Shown here in pieces: positions 1-7,287 of a stretch of DNA of 19,241 bases. The translations under genes were made by a program, and so were the position numbers. Origin of the DNA: JAGGAG01 sp964638035 (GTDB lineage Bacteria > Gemmatimonadota > Gemmatimonadetes > Gemmatimonadales > GWC2-71-9); NCBI GenBank assembly GCA_964638035.1, contig CAZWXD010000035.1, positions 1 through 19,241 of the forward strand, read 5' to 3'. The notes under the pieces are model-generated. The model was not told the DNA's origin. It did not search any database and was given only the letters and a program-made list of their open reading frames with translations. The first letter of the stretch is position 1; the number at the start of each line of letters is the position of its first letter.

Positions 1-981
1 GAGGAGTATGGCTGCGCCGGCCTCAACAACGTGGCCTACGGCCTCATCATGCAGGAGCTGGAGCGGGGCGACAGCGGGATCCGCTCGTTCGCCTCGGTGC
101 AGGGCGGCCTGGTGATGTACCCGATCTACGCCTTCGGCTCCGAGGAGCAGAAGAAGCACTGGCTGCCCCGGCTCGCCTCGGGACAGGAGATCGGCTGCTT
201 CGGGCTCACCGAGCCCGACTTCGGCTCCAACCCCGGTGGCATGATCACCACCGCGAAGGAGACGAAGGACGGCTGGGTACTGAACGGCGCCAAGATGTGG
301 ATCACGAACGGCAGCCAGGCCACCGTCTCCATCATCTGGGCCAAGACGGGCGACATCAACGACGCCAAGTCCATCCGCGGGTTCATCGTCCCCACGAACA
401 CGAAGGGCTACACCGCGAGCGACCAGAAGGGGAAGCTCTCCCTCCGCGCATCCGACACCAGCGAGATCGCGCTGGTGGACTGCCTGGTGCCGAAGGACGC
501 CATCCTCCCGAAGAGCGGCGGGCTCAAGAGCCCGCTCATGTGCCTCACGCAGGCGCGCTACGGCATCGCCTGGGGTGCCGTGGGTGCGGCGATGGCGTGC
601 TTCGTGGAGGCCGTGAGCTATGCGAAGAACCGCATCATGTTCGACCGCCCCATTGCCCAGACCCAGATCCAGCAGGTGCGCCTGGCCGACATGCTGACCG
701 AGATCACCAAGGGGCAGCTGCTGGCGCTGCAGCTCGGTCGCCTCAAGGATGCGGGCACCTTCACGCCATCGCAGGTGTCACTCGCCAAGCGGAACAACGT
801 GAACATGGCCTGCGAGTGCGCCCGCGAGGCGCGGCGGCTCCTGGGCGGCAACGGGATCCTGGTGGAGTACCACTCCATGCGGCACATGGCGAACCTGGAG
901 TCGGTCTACACCTACGAGGGCACGCACGACGTGCACGGACTGATCCTGGGCCAGGAGATCACGGGCCTGGCAGCGTACTAG
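1..981 (+). CDS. Glutaryl-CoA dehydrogenase-like acyl-CoA dehydrogenase, 5' partial
   Basis: Flavin acyl-CoA dehydrogenase, cytoplasmic, expected to pass electrons to ETF. The reading frame is open from base 1 and ends at TAG 979-981, so the N-terminus lies outside the window; about 326 residues of a roughly 390-residue family are visible. Seen in order: an SGIRSFASVQ segment matching the glutaryl-CoA dehydrogenase SG-R-S-SVQ motif (its Arg codon at 82-84), the FAD-binding segment CFGLTEPDFGSNPGGM, the WITNGS strand, and near the C-terminus TYEGTHDVHGLILGQEITG. In glutaryl-CoA dehydrogenase the Glu of YEGT is the catalytic base (codon 916-918 here). The overall pattern fits glutaryl-CoA dehydrogenase better than short- or medium-chain enzymes, but related group members share much of it, so the substrate is inferred. 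etfB and etfA further along the window encode the likely electron acceptor. Confidence 0.9.
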   Translation, partial: EEYGCAGLNNVAYGLIMQELERGDSGIRSFASVQGGLVMYPIYAFGSEEQKKHWLPRLASGQEIGCFGLTEPDFGSNPGGMITTAKETKDGWVLNGAKMWITNGSQATVSIIWAKTGDINDAKSIRGFIVPTNTKGYTASDQKGKLSLRASDTSEIALVDCLVPKDAILPKSGGLKSPLMCLTQARYGIAWGAVGAAMACFVEAVSYAKNRIMFDRPIAQTQIQQVRLADMLTEITKGQLLALQLGRLKDAGTFTPSQVSLAKRNNVNMACECAREARRLLGGNGILVEYHSMRHMANLESVYTYEGTHDVHGLILGQEITGLAAY

Positions 982-1005
982 CACCGGGGCGCTGGCGTCA
1001 GGACG

Positions 1006-1521
1006 TCAACGGACGCATTGGTTCGCGTTCCGGGCGCCCCCGTACTCCTCGAATCCGCAGGCGCAGTGCACGCTGGGCCCCGGGGGCAACGGGGTATCAG
1101 CCTCGAATGAAGCCTCGCCTCCCGTCGGGTAGGTGATCATCTCGGCGTAGGTCAGGTCGAGCGCCCGGGCGTGCACGGTGCAGGTGCGCTCCAGGAGCGT
1201 GCTGGAACCCAGGATCACCCGCAGGGTCACCTGGTCCCCCGGCTGCAGCTCGAACTTGTACTTGTGCCAGTCGTCCTTGCTCCCCGTGATGTCATTGGTG
1301 TTCGTCAAGCTGAAGCTTGCCGAGTTGTTCGGGCCGGTGAGCACCGCCTGTGGTGGAACACTCCCGATGCCCCCGCCCTGGTAGAGGAAGTAGCTGCTCA
1401 CCTGCACCTGGACGTTCTCGTTGCCAGAGGGCGTGGACTCGGACGAGCATCCCCCCGCGAACAGGGCGGCGAGGGGCACAGTCATGCCATGCAGGGCACG
1501 GAGCAGGGAAGGCGCGCGCAT
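1006..1521 (-). CDS. Small secreted lipoprotein of unknown function
   Basis: 171 residues. The N-terminus has Arg residues, a short hydrophobic stretch and a lipobox LFAGGC with Cys25, so it is a predicted lipoprotein. A GGAGG sequence lies four bases before the ATG at 1521, which supports this start. After the Cys comes a polar SSESTPSGNEN linker, then a domain rich in beta-strand-like segments (VQVQVSSYFLYQGG, YKFELQPGDQVTLRV). Three further Cys residues occur in the C-terminal half (ERTC, HCACGFEEYGG), with one more near the end (NQCVR), possibly disulfide-bonded outside the cytoplasm. I do not recognise the family. It is convergent with the acyl-CoA dehydrogenase (24 bp gap) and divergent from the ECF sigma gene at 1630, sharing a 108-bp intergenic region. 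Confidence 0.72.
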   Translation of the reverse strand: MRAPSLLRALHGMTVPLAALFAGGCSSESTPSGNENVQVQVSSYFLYQGGGIGSVPPQAVLTGPNNSASFSLTNTNDITGSKDDWHKYKFELQPGDQVTLRVILGSSTLLERTCTVHARALDLTYAEMITYPTGGEASFEADTPLPPGPSVHCACGFEEYGGARNANQCVR

Positions 1522-1618
1522 GGAACCTCCTGATAGGGGGCCAACCGGTCGTCGCTGGTTCTACGCGGCCGGACGGGGCGGTGTCTCAGGCAGGGTTATG
1601 CGGGCAGGCGGGCAGCGG

Positions 1619-1624
1619 TAGAAT
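1619..1624 (+). promoter_or_regulatory. Putative -10 box (TAGAAT) for the ECF sigma gene, leaderless arrangement
   Basis: TAGAAT lies five bases before the ATG at 1630, and no Shine-Dalgarno sequence precedes that ATG. A start site 6-7 bases after the box would coincide with the ATG, implying a leaderless mRNA. No convincing -35 is seen (TTATGC at 1596-1601 is a poor match, spacer 17). Confidence 0.35.
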
Positions 1625-1629
1625 GGGGC

Positions 1630-2208
1630 ATGGAAGCGAGTCGGGGGTGGCCCAGGTCCTCAGGTGAGGAGCGGGCCCTCAGTGCCGCGCTGGAGGGGCT
1701 GCTGGCGCGTTACCGGGGGATGCTTCTCCATGTGGGCCACGGGCACGGGCTCGACCCTTCCGACGTGGACCAGCTGCTGCAGGAGGTACGGATCCGGCTC
1801 TGGCGGAGCCACGACAGTGCTGAGACGCTCGGGATCGTGGGTTCGTCGTACATCTACCAGACTGCGGTATCGGTGGCAGTGGATGTCCTGCGCCGCCGTC
1901 GGGCCGCGCGCACCGGCGTGGACAGGGTGGCCGAGCTCCCCGAGGCCCTCGCAAGCGGCAGCGCGGGGCCGGCCCATGACGTGGTGGCGCACGACCTCGA
2001 GGAGCAGGTCTTCCGGGCGGTTGGCTTGCTGCCGGACGCACGCCGTTCCGTGGTTCGCATGTACCTGGCGGGCTACGGGCGCAAGGAGATCGCGGCCGCA
2101 CTCCGCTGGGACGAGACGAGGGTGCGGAACCTCCTCCATCGGGGCCTGACAGAATTGCGCGCGCTGTTGCGTGAGCAGGGCATCGGACCCGAGGCGGCCC
2201 TGGAATGA
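1630..2208 (+). CDS. ECF-type RNA polymerase sigma factor (first of two)
   Basis: 192 residues, the usual size for a two-domain ECF sigma factor. The sigma-2 region spans roughly residues 18-90, including the DVDQLLQEVRIRLWRS segment that corresponds to the core-binding and -10 recognition helices. A linker follows, then sigma-4 at about residues 125-180 with a helix-turn-helix reading YGRKEIAAALRWDETRVRNLLHRGL. The stop overlaps the next start by four bases (ATGA at 2205-2208), a typical sigma/anti-sigma coupling. Sigma-2 diverges from the commonest ECF groups and I cannot assign a group. The target promoters are unknown; the convergent CHAT gene and the downstream membrane protein are reasonable partners by position. 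Confidence 0.88.
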   Translation: MEASRGWPRSSGEERALSAALEGLLARYRGMLLHVGHGHGLDPSDVDQLLQEVRIRLWRSHDSAETLGIVGSSYIYQTAVSVAVDVLRRRRAARTGVDRVAELPEALASGSAGPAHDVVAHDLEEQVFRAVGLLPDARRSVVRMYLAGYGRKEIAAALRWDETRVRNLLHRGLTELRALLREQGIGPEAALE

Positions 2209-2873
2209 TCGACGACGAACTGCGACGGTTCTACCAGGCCGCGGTCGGGCGGCGCTCCCAGGGGGCGGGGCCGTCGTTCGAGCAACTCGAGGCGCTGGCG
2301 GCGGGCCGGCTGGGCGAGGAGGAGTCGCTTCGGCTGCTCGACCAGGTGATGGCTCGCGATGACCTGCGGGCCGAGTATGCCATGCTCCGGTCGGTGCACT
2401 TGGCAGGCCAATCGGACGACCTGGTCGGGCCGGGTGTGCGGCCCGGCGCGATCCCAGGCCGCATCGCATCGCCGACACGCCCGCGACGCGCGTGGTACCT
2501 GGGGGTGGGCGTGGCTGCGTCGCTCCTCCTGGCCGTGGGGCTGTGGCTTGGCCGCGGTGGCGCGAGCGATCCGGTGGACCAGGTGCGTGGAGCTGCGTCC
2601 ACCATCGAGCTTCATGCCCCAGCGGCCGGGGGCACGGCGCGGATGCCCGTGGTGCTGGCGTGGGGCCCGGTCGGGGGCGCGACGTCGTACCGGGTGGAGT
2701 TGGTGAATGACGCCGGCGCCACGGTGCTGGTGCGCGACACCCCTGACACCACCACGACCCTCATGGTGCAGGACGGCCTGCCCGGTGGCGCCTATCACTG
2801 GCTGGTCGAGGCCCGGGTGCCCGCCGGGAATGTCCGATCCGCCTTGCGCGAGGTAAGACTGCAGGCGCCCTGA
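2205..2873 (+). CDS. Anti-sigma-like single-pass membrane protein with fibronectin-III-like outer domain
   Basis: 222 residues, translationally coupled to the ECF sigma gene. Residues 1-65 are a predicted cytoplasmic helical region (SFEQLEALAAGRLGEEESLRLLDQ) resembling the position and pattern of anti-sigma ZAS domains, but there is no His/Cys zinc site: where such proteins often carry C-x-x-C this one reads ARDDLRAEY. One transmembrane helix lies at about 97-115, preceded by basic residues, which places the C-terminus outside. Residues about 133-220 resemble a fibronectin-III-like beta sandwich (AWGPVGGATSYRVELVNDAGATV, then GGAYHWLVEARVPAGNVRSA). The layout suggests a membrane regulator of the upstream sigma factor that senses an extracytoplasmic or envelope signal. 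The regulatory role is inferred from gene order and topology only. Confidence 0.78.
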   Translation: MIDDELRRFYQAAVGRRSQGAGPSFEQLEALAAGRLGEEESLRLLDQVMARDDLRAEYAMLRSVHLAGQSDDLVGPGVRPGAIPGRIASPTRPRRAWYLGVGVAASLLLAVGLWLGRGGASDPVDQVRGAASTIELHAPAAGGTARMPVVLAWGPVGGATSYRVELVNDAGATVLVRDTPDTTTTLMVQDGLPGGAYHWLVEARVPAGNVRSALREVRLQAP

Positions 2874-2881
2874 CCGGACCA

Positions 2882-2899
2882 GGCCTGGCGTGTCAGGCC
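2882..2899. terminator. Short inverted repeat between convergent genes
   Basis: GGCCTG and CAGGCC flank a six-base loop in the 19-bp space between the anti-sigma-like gene and the convergent TPR-CHAT gene, overlapping the end of the latter. It could serve as a shared terminator, but there is no T tract. Confidence 0.3.
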
Positions 2900-5772
2900 G
2901 GGCGGCGGCGCCTCATCCAGGTGGCACCCCCGATGACAAGTGCGAGCAGGATGCCGAGCGCGAGCCGCCATCGCGTTGCCTGGCGAGGCTTCGAGAGGGG
3001 AACCCGGACCGAGGGATCGCCGACCAGGGTGAACGCGGCCCATTGTGCGGCAGGCACTCCGCGGGCCCTGGCCTTCAGCTTGGCACGCTGCAGGGCCTCG
3101 CTCGCCGGCAGGCCATCGCTGAGTCCGTGGTAAAAGGCTTCCACCAGCGGCAGGGTGCCGCGATCCGGGATGCTCCAGTGCGTGGCGACCACCGCCCGGG
3201 CGCCGGCCTCGAGCAACGGGCCGGTGAGTCCCTGCACGCCCTCACCCTCAACCACTACACCACCCGCCGTCTGACAGGCCGAGAGAACCACCAGGCCTGC
3301 CGGGAGGTCGAGGCTGGCAAGTTCGGCCGGGGTAAGGAACCCATCCTGGCCGGTGCCGGGCGCCAGGGCCAGGGCGGTCCGGGCCGGTGTGCGCTGGTCA
3401 ACCAATGCGTGCGTCGCGAAGTGCAGCACCGAGTAGTCCGCCATGGCCGCCTGCTTGACCCACGCCTCGCTGGCCTCGTCCCGGAGTCGAAGCACCGAGT
3501 TCTGCCCGAAGCGGCTGACGCTCCGGGCTTCCGCGGCCGATGCCCGCAGCCGCGTGAGGCCGCCAGCTCCGGCAAAGGCCGAGCGCATGGCCGAACTGGC
3601 CGCCATCTCCCCGGTGGACCCATCGAGCGCGAACCGGGGATCGCCAAGGGCGAGCACCCGCGGGGGGCGTGCGTCAGGCGGGCGCCGCCACAGCTCCGCC
3701 GCGATCGCGGCGGAGGGTGCGAGGCTGACCGCGTAGCGCGACAGCAATGCCTCTCCGTTCGCCATGGGCAATGCGTCGAAGGGGAGATGGTACAGCGGGC
3801 CATCGGGGACGATCACCAGTCGCCGGACGCCTGAGGGCACGCGGGCCAGCGCGGAATCGAGCAGGAGCGCGTGCAGTTGCCGTCCCATGCCTGCGGTGTT
3901 TCCCCCCGCCGCAAGCAGCAGGTTGAAGCGCACGACCTGGGCGGACAGTGAATCGCCTGCCGCCAGGACGAGCCCCTGAATCCGGTTGTGGGTGAGGAGG
4001 AAGACCGTGGTGGGCTGTCCTCGCTGCCCAACCAGGAACTCCAGGATCGCCGTGTGATCATCCGGGACAACCGTGGCTGGATCCACGTCCGCGGGGCGGG
4101 CCCTTGGCGCGTGAGCCAGCGGCAGTGAGGCGACGGCCTCTGCCCGGAGGAAGCGGTCAGCCAGATCGCGCGCCCGGCGCCGCTCCAGCAGCCGGAAGGC
4201 GTCGGCGTCGCGTCCATGGCGCACCAGCGCCGCCACCACCGATCCCAGTCCGAAGTCACTGTCGTCCCAACGGGTGCCGGTCTGGAAGACGAGGACGCGG
4301 AGGTCCCGGTCCGTGAGTTGGGCACGGGTTGAGTCGAGCTGGTCAGCGGCATCAGCGGCCAGGGCGAGGGCCCGGTCGATGTCTCCCCGGGCTACTTGCA
4401 CACCGGCCAGGCGTAGCTGCACGGCGTGCTTCCGGAAGTGCTCTCCTTCGCTGGCGCGCAGTGCCTCGCCCAAGCGCTGCTCGGCCAGGTCGAGTTGGCC
4501 TCGTCGGAGCGCGATGAGTCCGCGGGTGTAGGCCAGTCCGGGAATCCATACGGTGCGCCTATTCCGTTCCAGGAACTCGACCACGGCCTCCATCTGCTGT
4601 TGGGCCTCGTCCCAGTGGCCGCGGGCGCATTGCACCTGCACGAGGCCCAAGCGGCTGATGTAGATGCCGTCAATCGACCCGAGCTGCGCCGACTGGGCTT
4701 CGGTGCTCCGGAGGACCTCCTCGGCCTCATCGATCCGGTCGAGCGCCAGTGCCATCCAGGCCTGGGACCGCCGCGCGCTGAGGAGACCCAGCCGGTCGTT
4801 CCGTTGCTCGAACCGGGTCACCGCGGCCCTGAAGTCGGGGTCGGCCGAGGCCAGGTCGCCGGTGAACCAGCTCGTCATGCCCATCAGGTAGTGAGCCAGG
4901 CCCAAGGCGGCCCAGTTGCCAGAGGCGCGCGCGGCGTCGAGTGCCTGGCCGGCATCGACGCGGGTTGCCGCCAGGTCCCAGTAGCTCATGCGATCGGCAG
5001 CCCGGCGGGCCAGGGTCAGGGCCAGCGCCGCCTGGTCACGGGTGGCACGCTGCAGGGCCTCCGCGCTGTCGAAGGGGACACGCGTCTGCTGGGCGTCGTC
5101 GACCGTCTGCACCATGTGTTCGCCCAGGGCCACGAAGCAGAGCGCTTCCAGGCGGCGGGACGCGGCCAGTTTCGCGAGCGCCCGGCCGGCGTCCGCGTCG
5201 TCGCGGGCGCCGGGACGGCCGGCGCGGGTGTAGAGCAGGCTCCGCGTGCACCGCAGGTGCGCCCGTGTGGCGTTGGCTGCGGGCGGGAGGGCGGAGTCGG
5301 CGGGGCCGAGCAGGGCCAGGGCGGAATCGAGGGGGCCGGTCTGTGCCCGCACGCGAGCGAGGCCAATCAGAGCCTCGGCTTCCGCCACGCGATCGCCAGC
5401 GTGGCGGGCGGCGGTCAGGGCATGACGGAGTTCGGTGTCGGCCGAGTCGAGTGAGCCGCGCAGGGACTCGGTTTCAGCGCGACCGAGCCGGCCCCAGGCG
5501 GCAAAGGATGTGGAGGGAAAGCGGGCCAGCAGGTGGCGGTACAGGCTGTCGGACCGGTCGTACTCGTAGGTGAGCCGGGCGAGCGTGGCCAAGCCGAACA
5601 GGGCCGATGGGTCGGTGGTATCGCGGGCCCACTGCGACTGCCACTGCTGGCGGAGGGGAGCGACGCTGTCCCCCTCGACGGCCTGGGTGGCGCGCAGGAC
5701 GATGCCGGCCGGTTGCGTCGCCGGATCTGCCTGCAGGGTCAGCAGGGCGGCCAAGGCGCTCAGGATGGTCAT
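2893..5772 (-). CDS. TPR-CHAT protein with C-terminal membrane anchor and intact His-Cys dyad
   Basis: 959 residues from the ATG at 5772. An in-frame extension upstream lacks protein character, and this ATG opens a hydrophobic signal-like segment MTILSALAALLTLQA, so I chose it. Residues about 20-570 are tandem helical repeats of TPR type (repeated A-LG-A / A-GDRVAEAEALIGLARV patterns). The C-terminal third is a CHAT (caspase HetF associated with TPRs) protease domain, with strand RRLVIVPDGPLYHLPFDALP, catalytic His788 in LHFATHALVD and Cys833 in VVLSACQTAGG, both checked against the codons (3409-3411 and 3274-3276). A helix at about 935-952 followed by RRRR should anchor the C-terminus with the tail inside, putting TPR and CHAT outside if the signal segment works. 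It ends 19 bp from the ECF sigma/anti-sigma-like pair. The substrate is unknown. Confidence 0.88.
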   Translation of the reverse strand: MTILSALAALLTLQADPATQPAGIVLRATQAVEGDSVAPLRQQWQSQWARDTTDPSALFGLATLARLTYEYDRSDSLYRHLLARFPSTSFAAWGRLGRAETESLRGSLDSADTELRHALTAARHAGDRVAEAEALIGLARVRAQTGPLDSALALLGPADSALPPAANATRAHLRCTRSLLYTRAGRPGARDDADAGRALAKLAASRRLEALCFVALGEHMVQTVDDAQQTRVPFDSAEALQRATRDQAALALTLARRAADRMSYWDLAATRVDAGQALDAARASGNWAALGLAHYLMGMTSWFTGDLASADPDFRAAVTRFEQRNDRLGLLSARRSQAWMALALDRIDEAEEVLRSTEAQSAQLGSIDGIYISRLGLVQVQCARGHWDEAQQQMEAVVEFLERNRRTVWIPGLAYTRGLIALRRGQLDLAEQRLGEALRASEGEHFRKHAVQLRLAGVQVARGDIDRALALAADAADQLDSTRAQLTDRDLRVLVFQTGTRWDDSDFGLGSVVAALVRHGRDADAFRLLERRRARDLADRFLRAEAVASLPLAHAPRARPADVDPATVVPDDHTAILEFLVGQRGQPTTVFLLTHNRIQGLVLAAGDSLSAQVVRFNLLLAAGGNTAGMGRQLHALLLDSALARVPSGVRRLVIVPDGPLYHLPFDALPMANGEALLSRYAVSLAPSAAIAAELWRRPPDARPPRVLALGDPRFALDGSTGEMAASSAMRSAFAGAGGLTRLRASAAEARSVSRFGQNSVLRLRDEASEAWVKQAAMADYSVLHFATHALVDQRTPARTALALAPGTGQDGFLTPAELASLDLPAGLVVLSACQTAGGVVVEGEGVQGLTGPLLEAGARAVVATHWSIPDRGTLPLVEAFYHGLSDGLPASEALQRAKLKARARGVPAAQWAAFTLVGDPSVRVPLSKPRQATRWRLALGILLALVIGGATWMRRRRPA

Positions 5773-5781
5773 CGTGCTTTC

Positions 5782-5787
5782 AAGATA
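5782..5787 (-). promoter_or_regulatory. Putative -10 box (TATCTT) for the TPR-CHAT gene
   Basis: On the minus strand TATCTT is followed by nine bases and the ATG at 5772. The only Shine-Dalgarno-like sequence (GAAAG) would lie inside or before the transcript start, so the mRNA would be nearly leaderless. The same TATCTT box occurs upstream of etfB. No clear -35 is seen. Confidence 0.35.
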
Positions 5788-5827
5788 CGGGCTGTCGGGG
5801 TGGGGAACAGGCGAGGCTGAGCGGCTG

Positions 5828-5857
5828 GAACACCGGCAGGGGCAGCGACCGGTGTTC
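5828..5857. repeat. Perfect 9-bp inverted repeat in the divergent CHAT/lipoprotein intergenic region
   Basis: GAACACCGG at 5828-5836 and CCGGTGTTC at 5849-5857 are exact reverse complements with 12 bases between them. It lies between the divergent starts at 5772 (-) and 5941 (+), where a regulator-binding site or a 5'-UTR hairpin for the + gene would fit. No T tract follows, so a terminator is less likely. Confidence 0.5.
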
Positions 5858-5940
5858 GACACGGGGAGACACCGAGCAGGGTGGGCACGTTGTACCGGGA
5901 GGAGACCGGCGTCGTGTCCCGAGCAACAAGGAGGTGCACC

Positions 5941-7038
5941 ATGTCACACACATCCTGGGCCAGGTCCCCCTTCGCGGCCGCAACCCTGGTGTGCGCGATG
6001 ACGGTCCTTGGGTCTTGCGTTGGTGACGAGGAGCACGTCGGGTTCCAGAAGGCGGTCCTCAGGGTCTTCACGGAAGGCAGCGGTAGCGGTACGGTCGATT
6101 TCGGGGGCGTGGGCTCAGGGTGCGACGCGGCGGAGCGGGGTGGCGCCACGTTCTGCACGGCCTTCCCTGACGCGGGCGGAGGCGGGTCGGTGACGGTGAC
6201 CGCCGTTCCGGATGCCGGGAGCGTCTTTGTCGCGTGGGGTGGATGCGAGAGTACCAGCGGTGCTTCTTGCGTCATGGCATTTGATGCCACGCCAGCTACC
6301 GTCGAAGCCACGGTACGGTTCGACCTCGAGGCAGAGAACAGCTGCCCCAACATCACTGTACCCGCCTTCAGCTCACTCGGCCTCAAGACCGGACCGCGGC
6401 CGGGTGCTGCGACACCGGTGCCGGACAACCCGGCGGCGTGGGCTGGCACCAACTACCTGACCGATGCTGACTTCGAGGGTGCACTGGTGTTTGCGGGTGG
6501 CATCCCGACCGGCACCGGGTACTGGGCCTTCGACCAGGCGTGGTCGGCGCCGACGGGACAACAGGGAATCACCGCGCAGGACGGCAGCCGGATGCTGCAC
6601 TTCGTGAGCAGTTCAAGGGACGGGACCGCGACGGCCACCGGCACGGCCAGTGAACAGATCCAGCTGGTGGACGTGTCGGCACTTCGCACGCGAATCGACG
6701 CCGGCCAGGTGGAAGTGGAGGCCAGCGCGTTTTTCAACCGGGTCGCGGCCGAAGGGTGCACCAGGATCGACAACGCCTTTGGCATTCGGGTATCGGCTCA
6801 CGCCGGGATTCCCACGGACGTGAACGTTGACCTGGGCTTCGACCAGGGCAATGTGACGGCGGACGACGACCCGGGCAGTTGGCAGGTGGGCACGGCTACC
6901 TTGGTCCTGCCCACCGGCACCACGCATGTGGCCGTGCGCCTCTTCATCAACGAGGGGACTGCCAACAACGATCCGGTGTACCCTGAGTTCCACGGGCACT
7001 ACGCGGACAACGCGAACCTGTCCATACGACTGCGGTAG
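5941..7038 (+). CDS. Lipoprotein with InlB-B-repeat-like module and C-terminal beta-sandwich-like region
   Basis: 365 residues. The start is set by AAGGAGG seven bases before the ATG at 5941; an in-frame GTG at 5881 has no such support. The signal peptide ends in a lipobox VLGSC (Cys26). Residues about 40-125 match the divergent InlB B-repeat pattern often seen in bacterial surface proteins: GSGSGTVDFGG, a Cys pair around GGATFCTAFP, then TVTAVPDAGSVFVAWGGC and a closing ATVEATVRF. The rest (about 133-365) has NYLTDADFEG, an IQLVDVSALRTRIDAGQ segment and alternating beta pattern, resembling a galactose-binding-like jelly roll, which I infer weakly. Likely a cell-surface adhesin or carbohydrate-contacting protein. 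The stop codon is part of the first unit of a heptamer repeat. It is divergent from the TPR-CHAT gene. Confidence 0.8.
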   Translation: MSHTSWARSPFAAATLVCAMTVLGSCVGDEEHVGFQKAVLRVFTEGSGSGTVDFGGVGSGCDAAERGGATFCTAFPDAGGGGSVTVTAVPDAGSVFVAWGGCESTSGASCVMAFDATPATVEATVRFDLEAENSCPNITVPAFSSLGLKTGPRPGAATPVPDNPAAWAGTNYLTDADFEGALVFAGGIPTGTGYWAFDQAWSAPTGQQGITAQDGSRMLHFVSSSRDGTATATGTASEQIQLVDVSALRTRIDAGQVEVEASAFFNRVAAEGCTRIDNAFGIRVSAHAGIPTDVNVDLGFDQGNVTADDDPGSWQVGTATLVLPTGTTHVAVRLFINEGTANNDPVYPEFHGHYADNANLSIRLR

Positions 7039-7088
7039 GCGGTAGGCGGTAGGTGGTAGGCGGCAGGCGGCAGGCGCCAGGCGGGTGG
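7033..7088 (+). repeat. Heptamer tandem repeat, about eight units, overlapping a stop codon
   Basis: Units read CGGTAGG, CGGTAGG, CGGTAGG, TGGTAGG, CGGCAGG, CGGCAGG, CGCCAGG, CGGGTGG. The array starts inside the last sense codon of the 5941-7038 gene, whose TAG is contributed by the first unit. Its seven-base phase resembles the short tandem repetitive repeats known in other bacteria. Divergence increases toward the 3' end. Confidence 0.85.
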
Positions 7089-7227
7089 GACGTAGTGCCT
7101 GCCCGCCCCCTCGCGTGCGCATGGGTCGGCCCGATTTCGGGTTGGCGAGCCTTGAAGGGGGGAGCCCAGAGGGTTCGTGGGTGGGAAGCGTCAGTCGGTG
7201 ACGGGACGCGTCCGTCCGCTTGACAGC

Positions 7228-7267
7228 GGGACGGATCGGACGCATTTCCATCCGTCCCTTCTTTTTT
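7228..7267 (+). terminator. Intrinsic terminator or attenuator upstream of the metalloprotease gene
   Basis: GGGACGGAT (7228-7236) pairs perfectly with ATCCGTCCC (7250-7258) across a 13-base loop, followed by TTCTTTTTT. It can end transcripts from the 5941 lipoprotein gene. It lies only 20 bases before the ATG at 7288, so if that gene's promoter is upstream the hairpin would act as an attenuator. The segment 7208-7220 could pair with the 5' arm region as an alternative. Confidence 0.7.
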
Positions 7268-7287
7268 CCCCACTCCTGGACGGTCCC

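Noticed and set aside
1522..1600. Autoregulated ECF promoter (GGAAC-type -35 with CGTC-type -10) between 1521 and 1630
   Set aside because: GGAACC at 1522 and CGTC at 1550 are 22 bases apart, too far for an ECF promoter, and the GGAACC overlaps the ribosome site of the minus-strand lipoprotein.
2890..5454. Two long plus-strand frames (2890-3834 and 4426-5454) opposite the TPR-CHAT gene
   Set aside because: GC-skewed shadow frames with Arg/Gly-rich low-complexity translations, while the minus strand has a verified catalytic dyad.
7033..7088. CRISPR array
   Set aside because: Units are seven bases without spacers and no cas genes are nearby; it is a simple tandem repeat.
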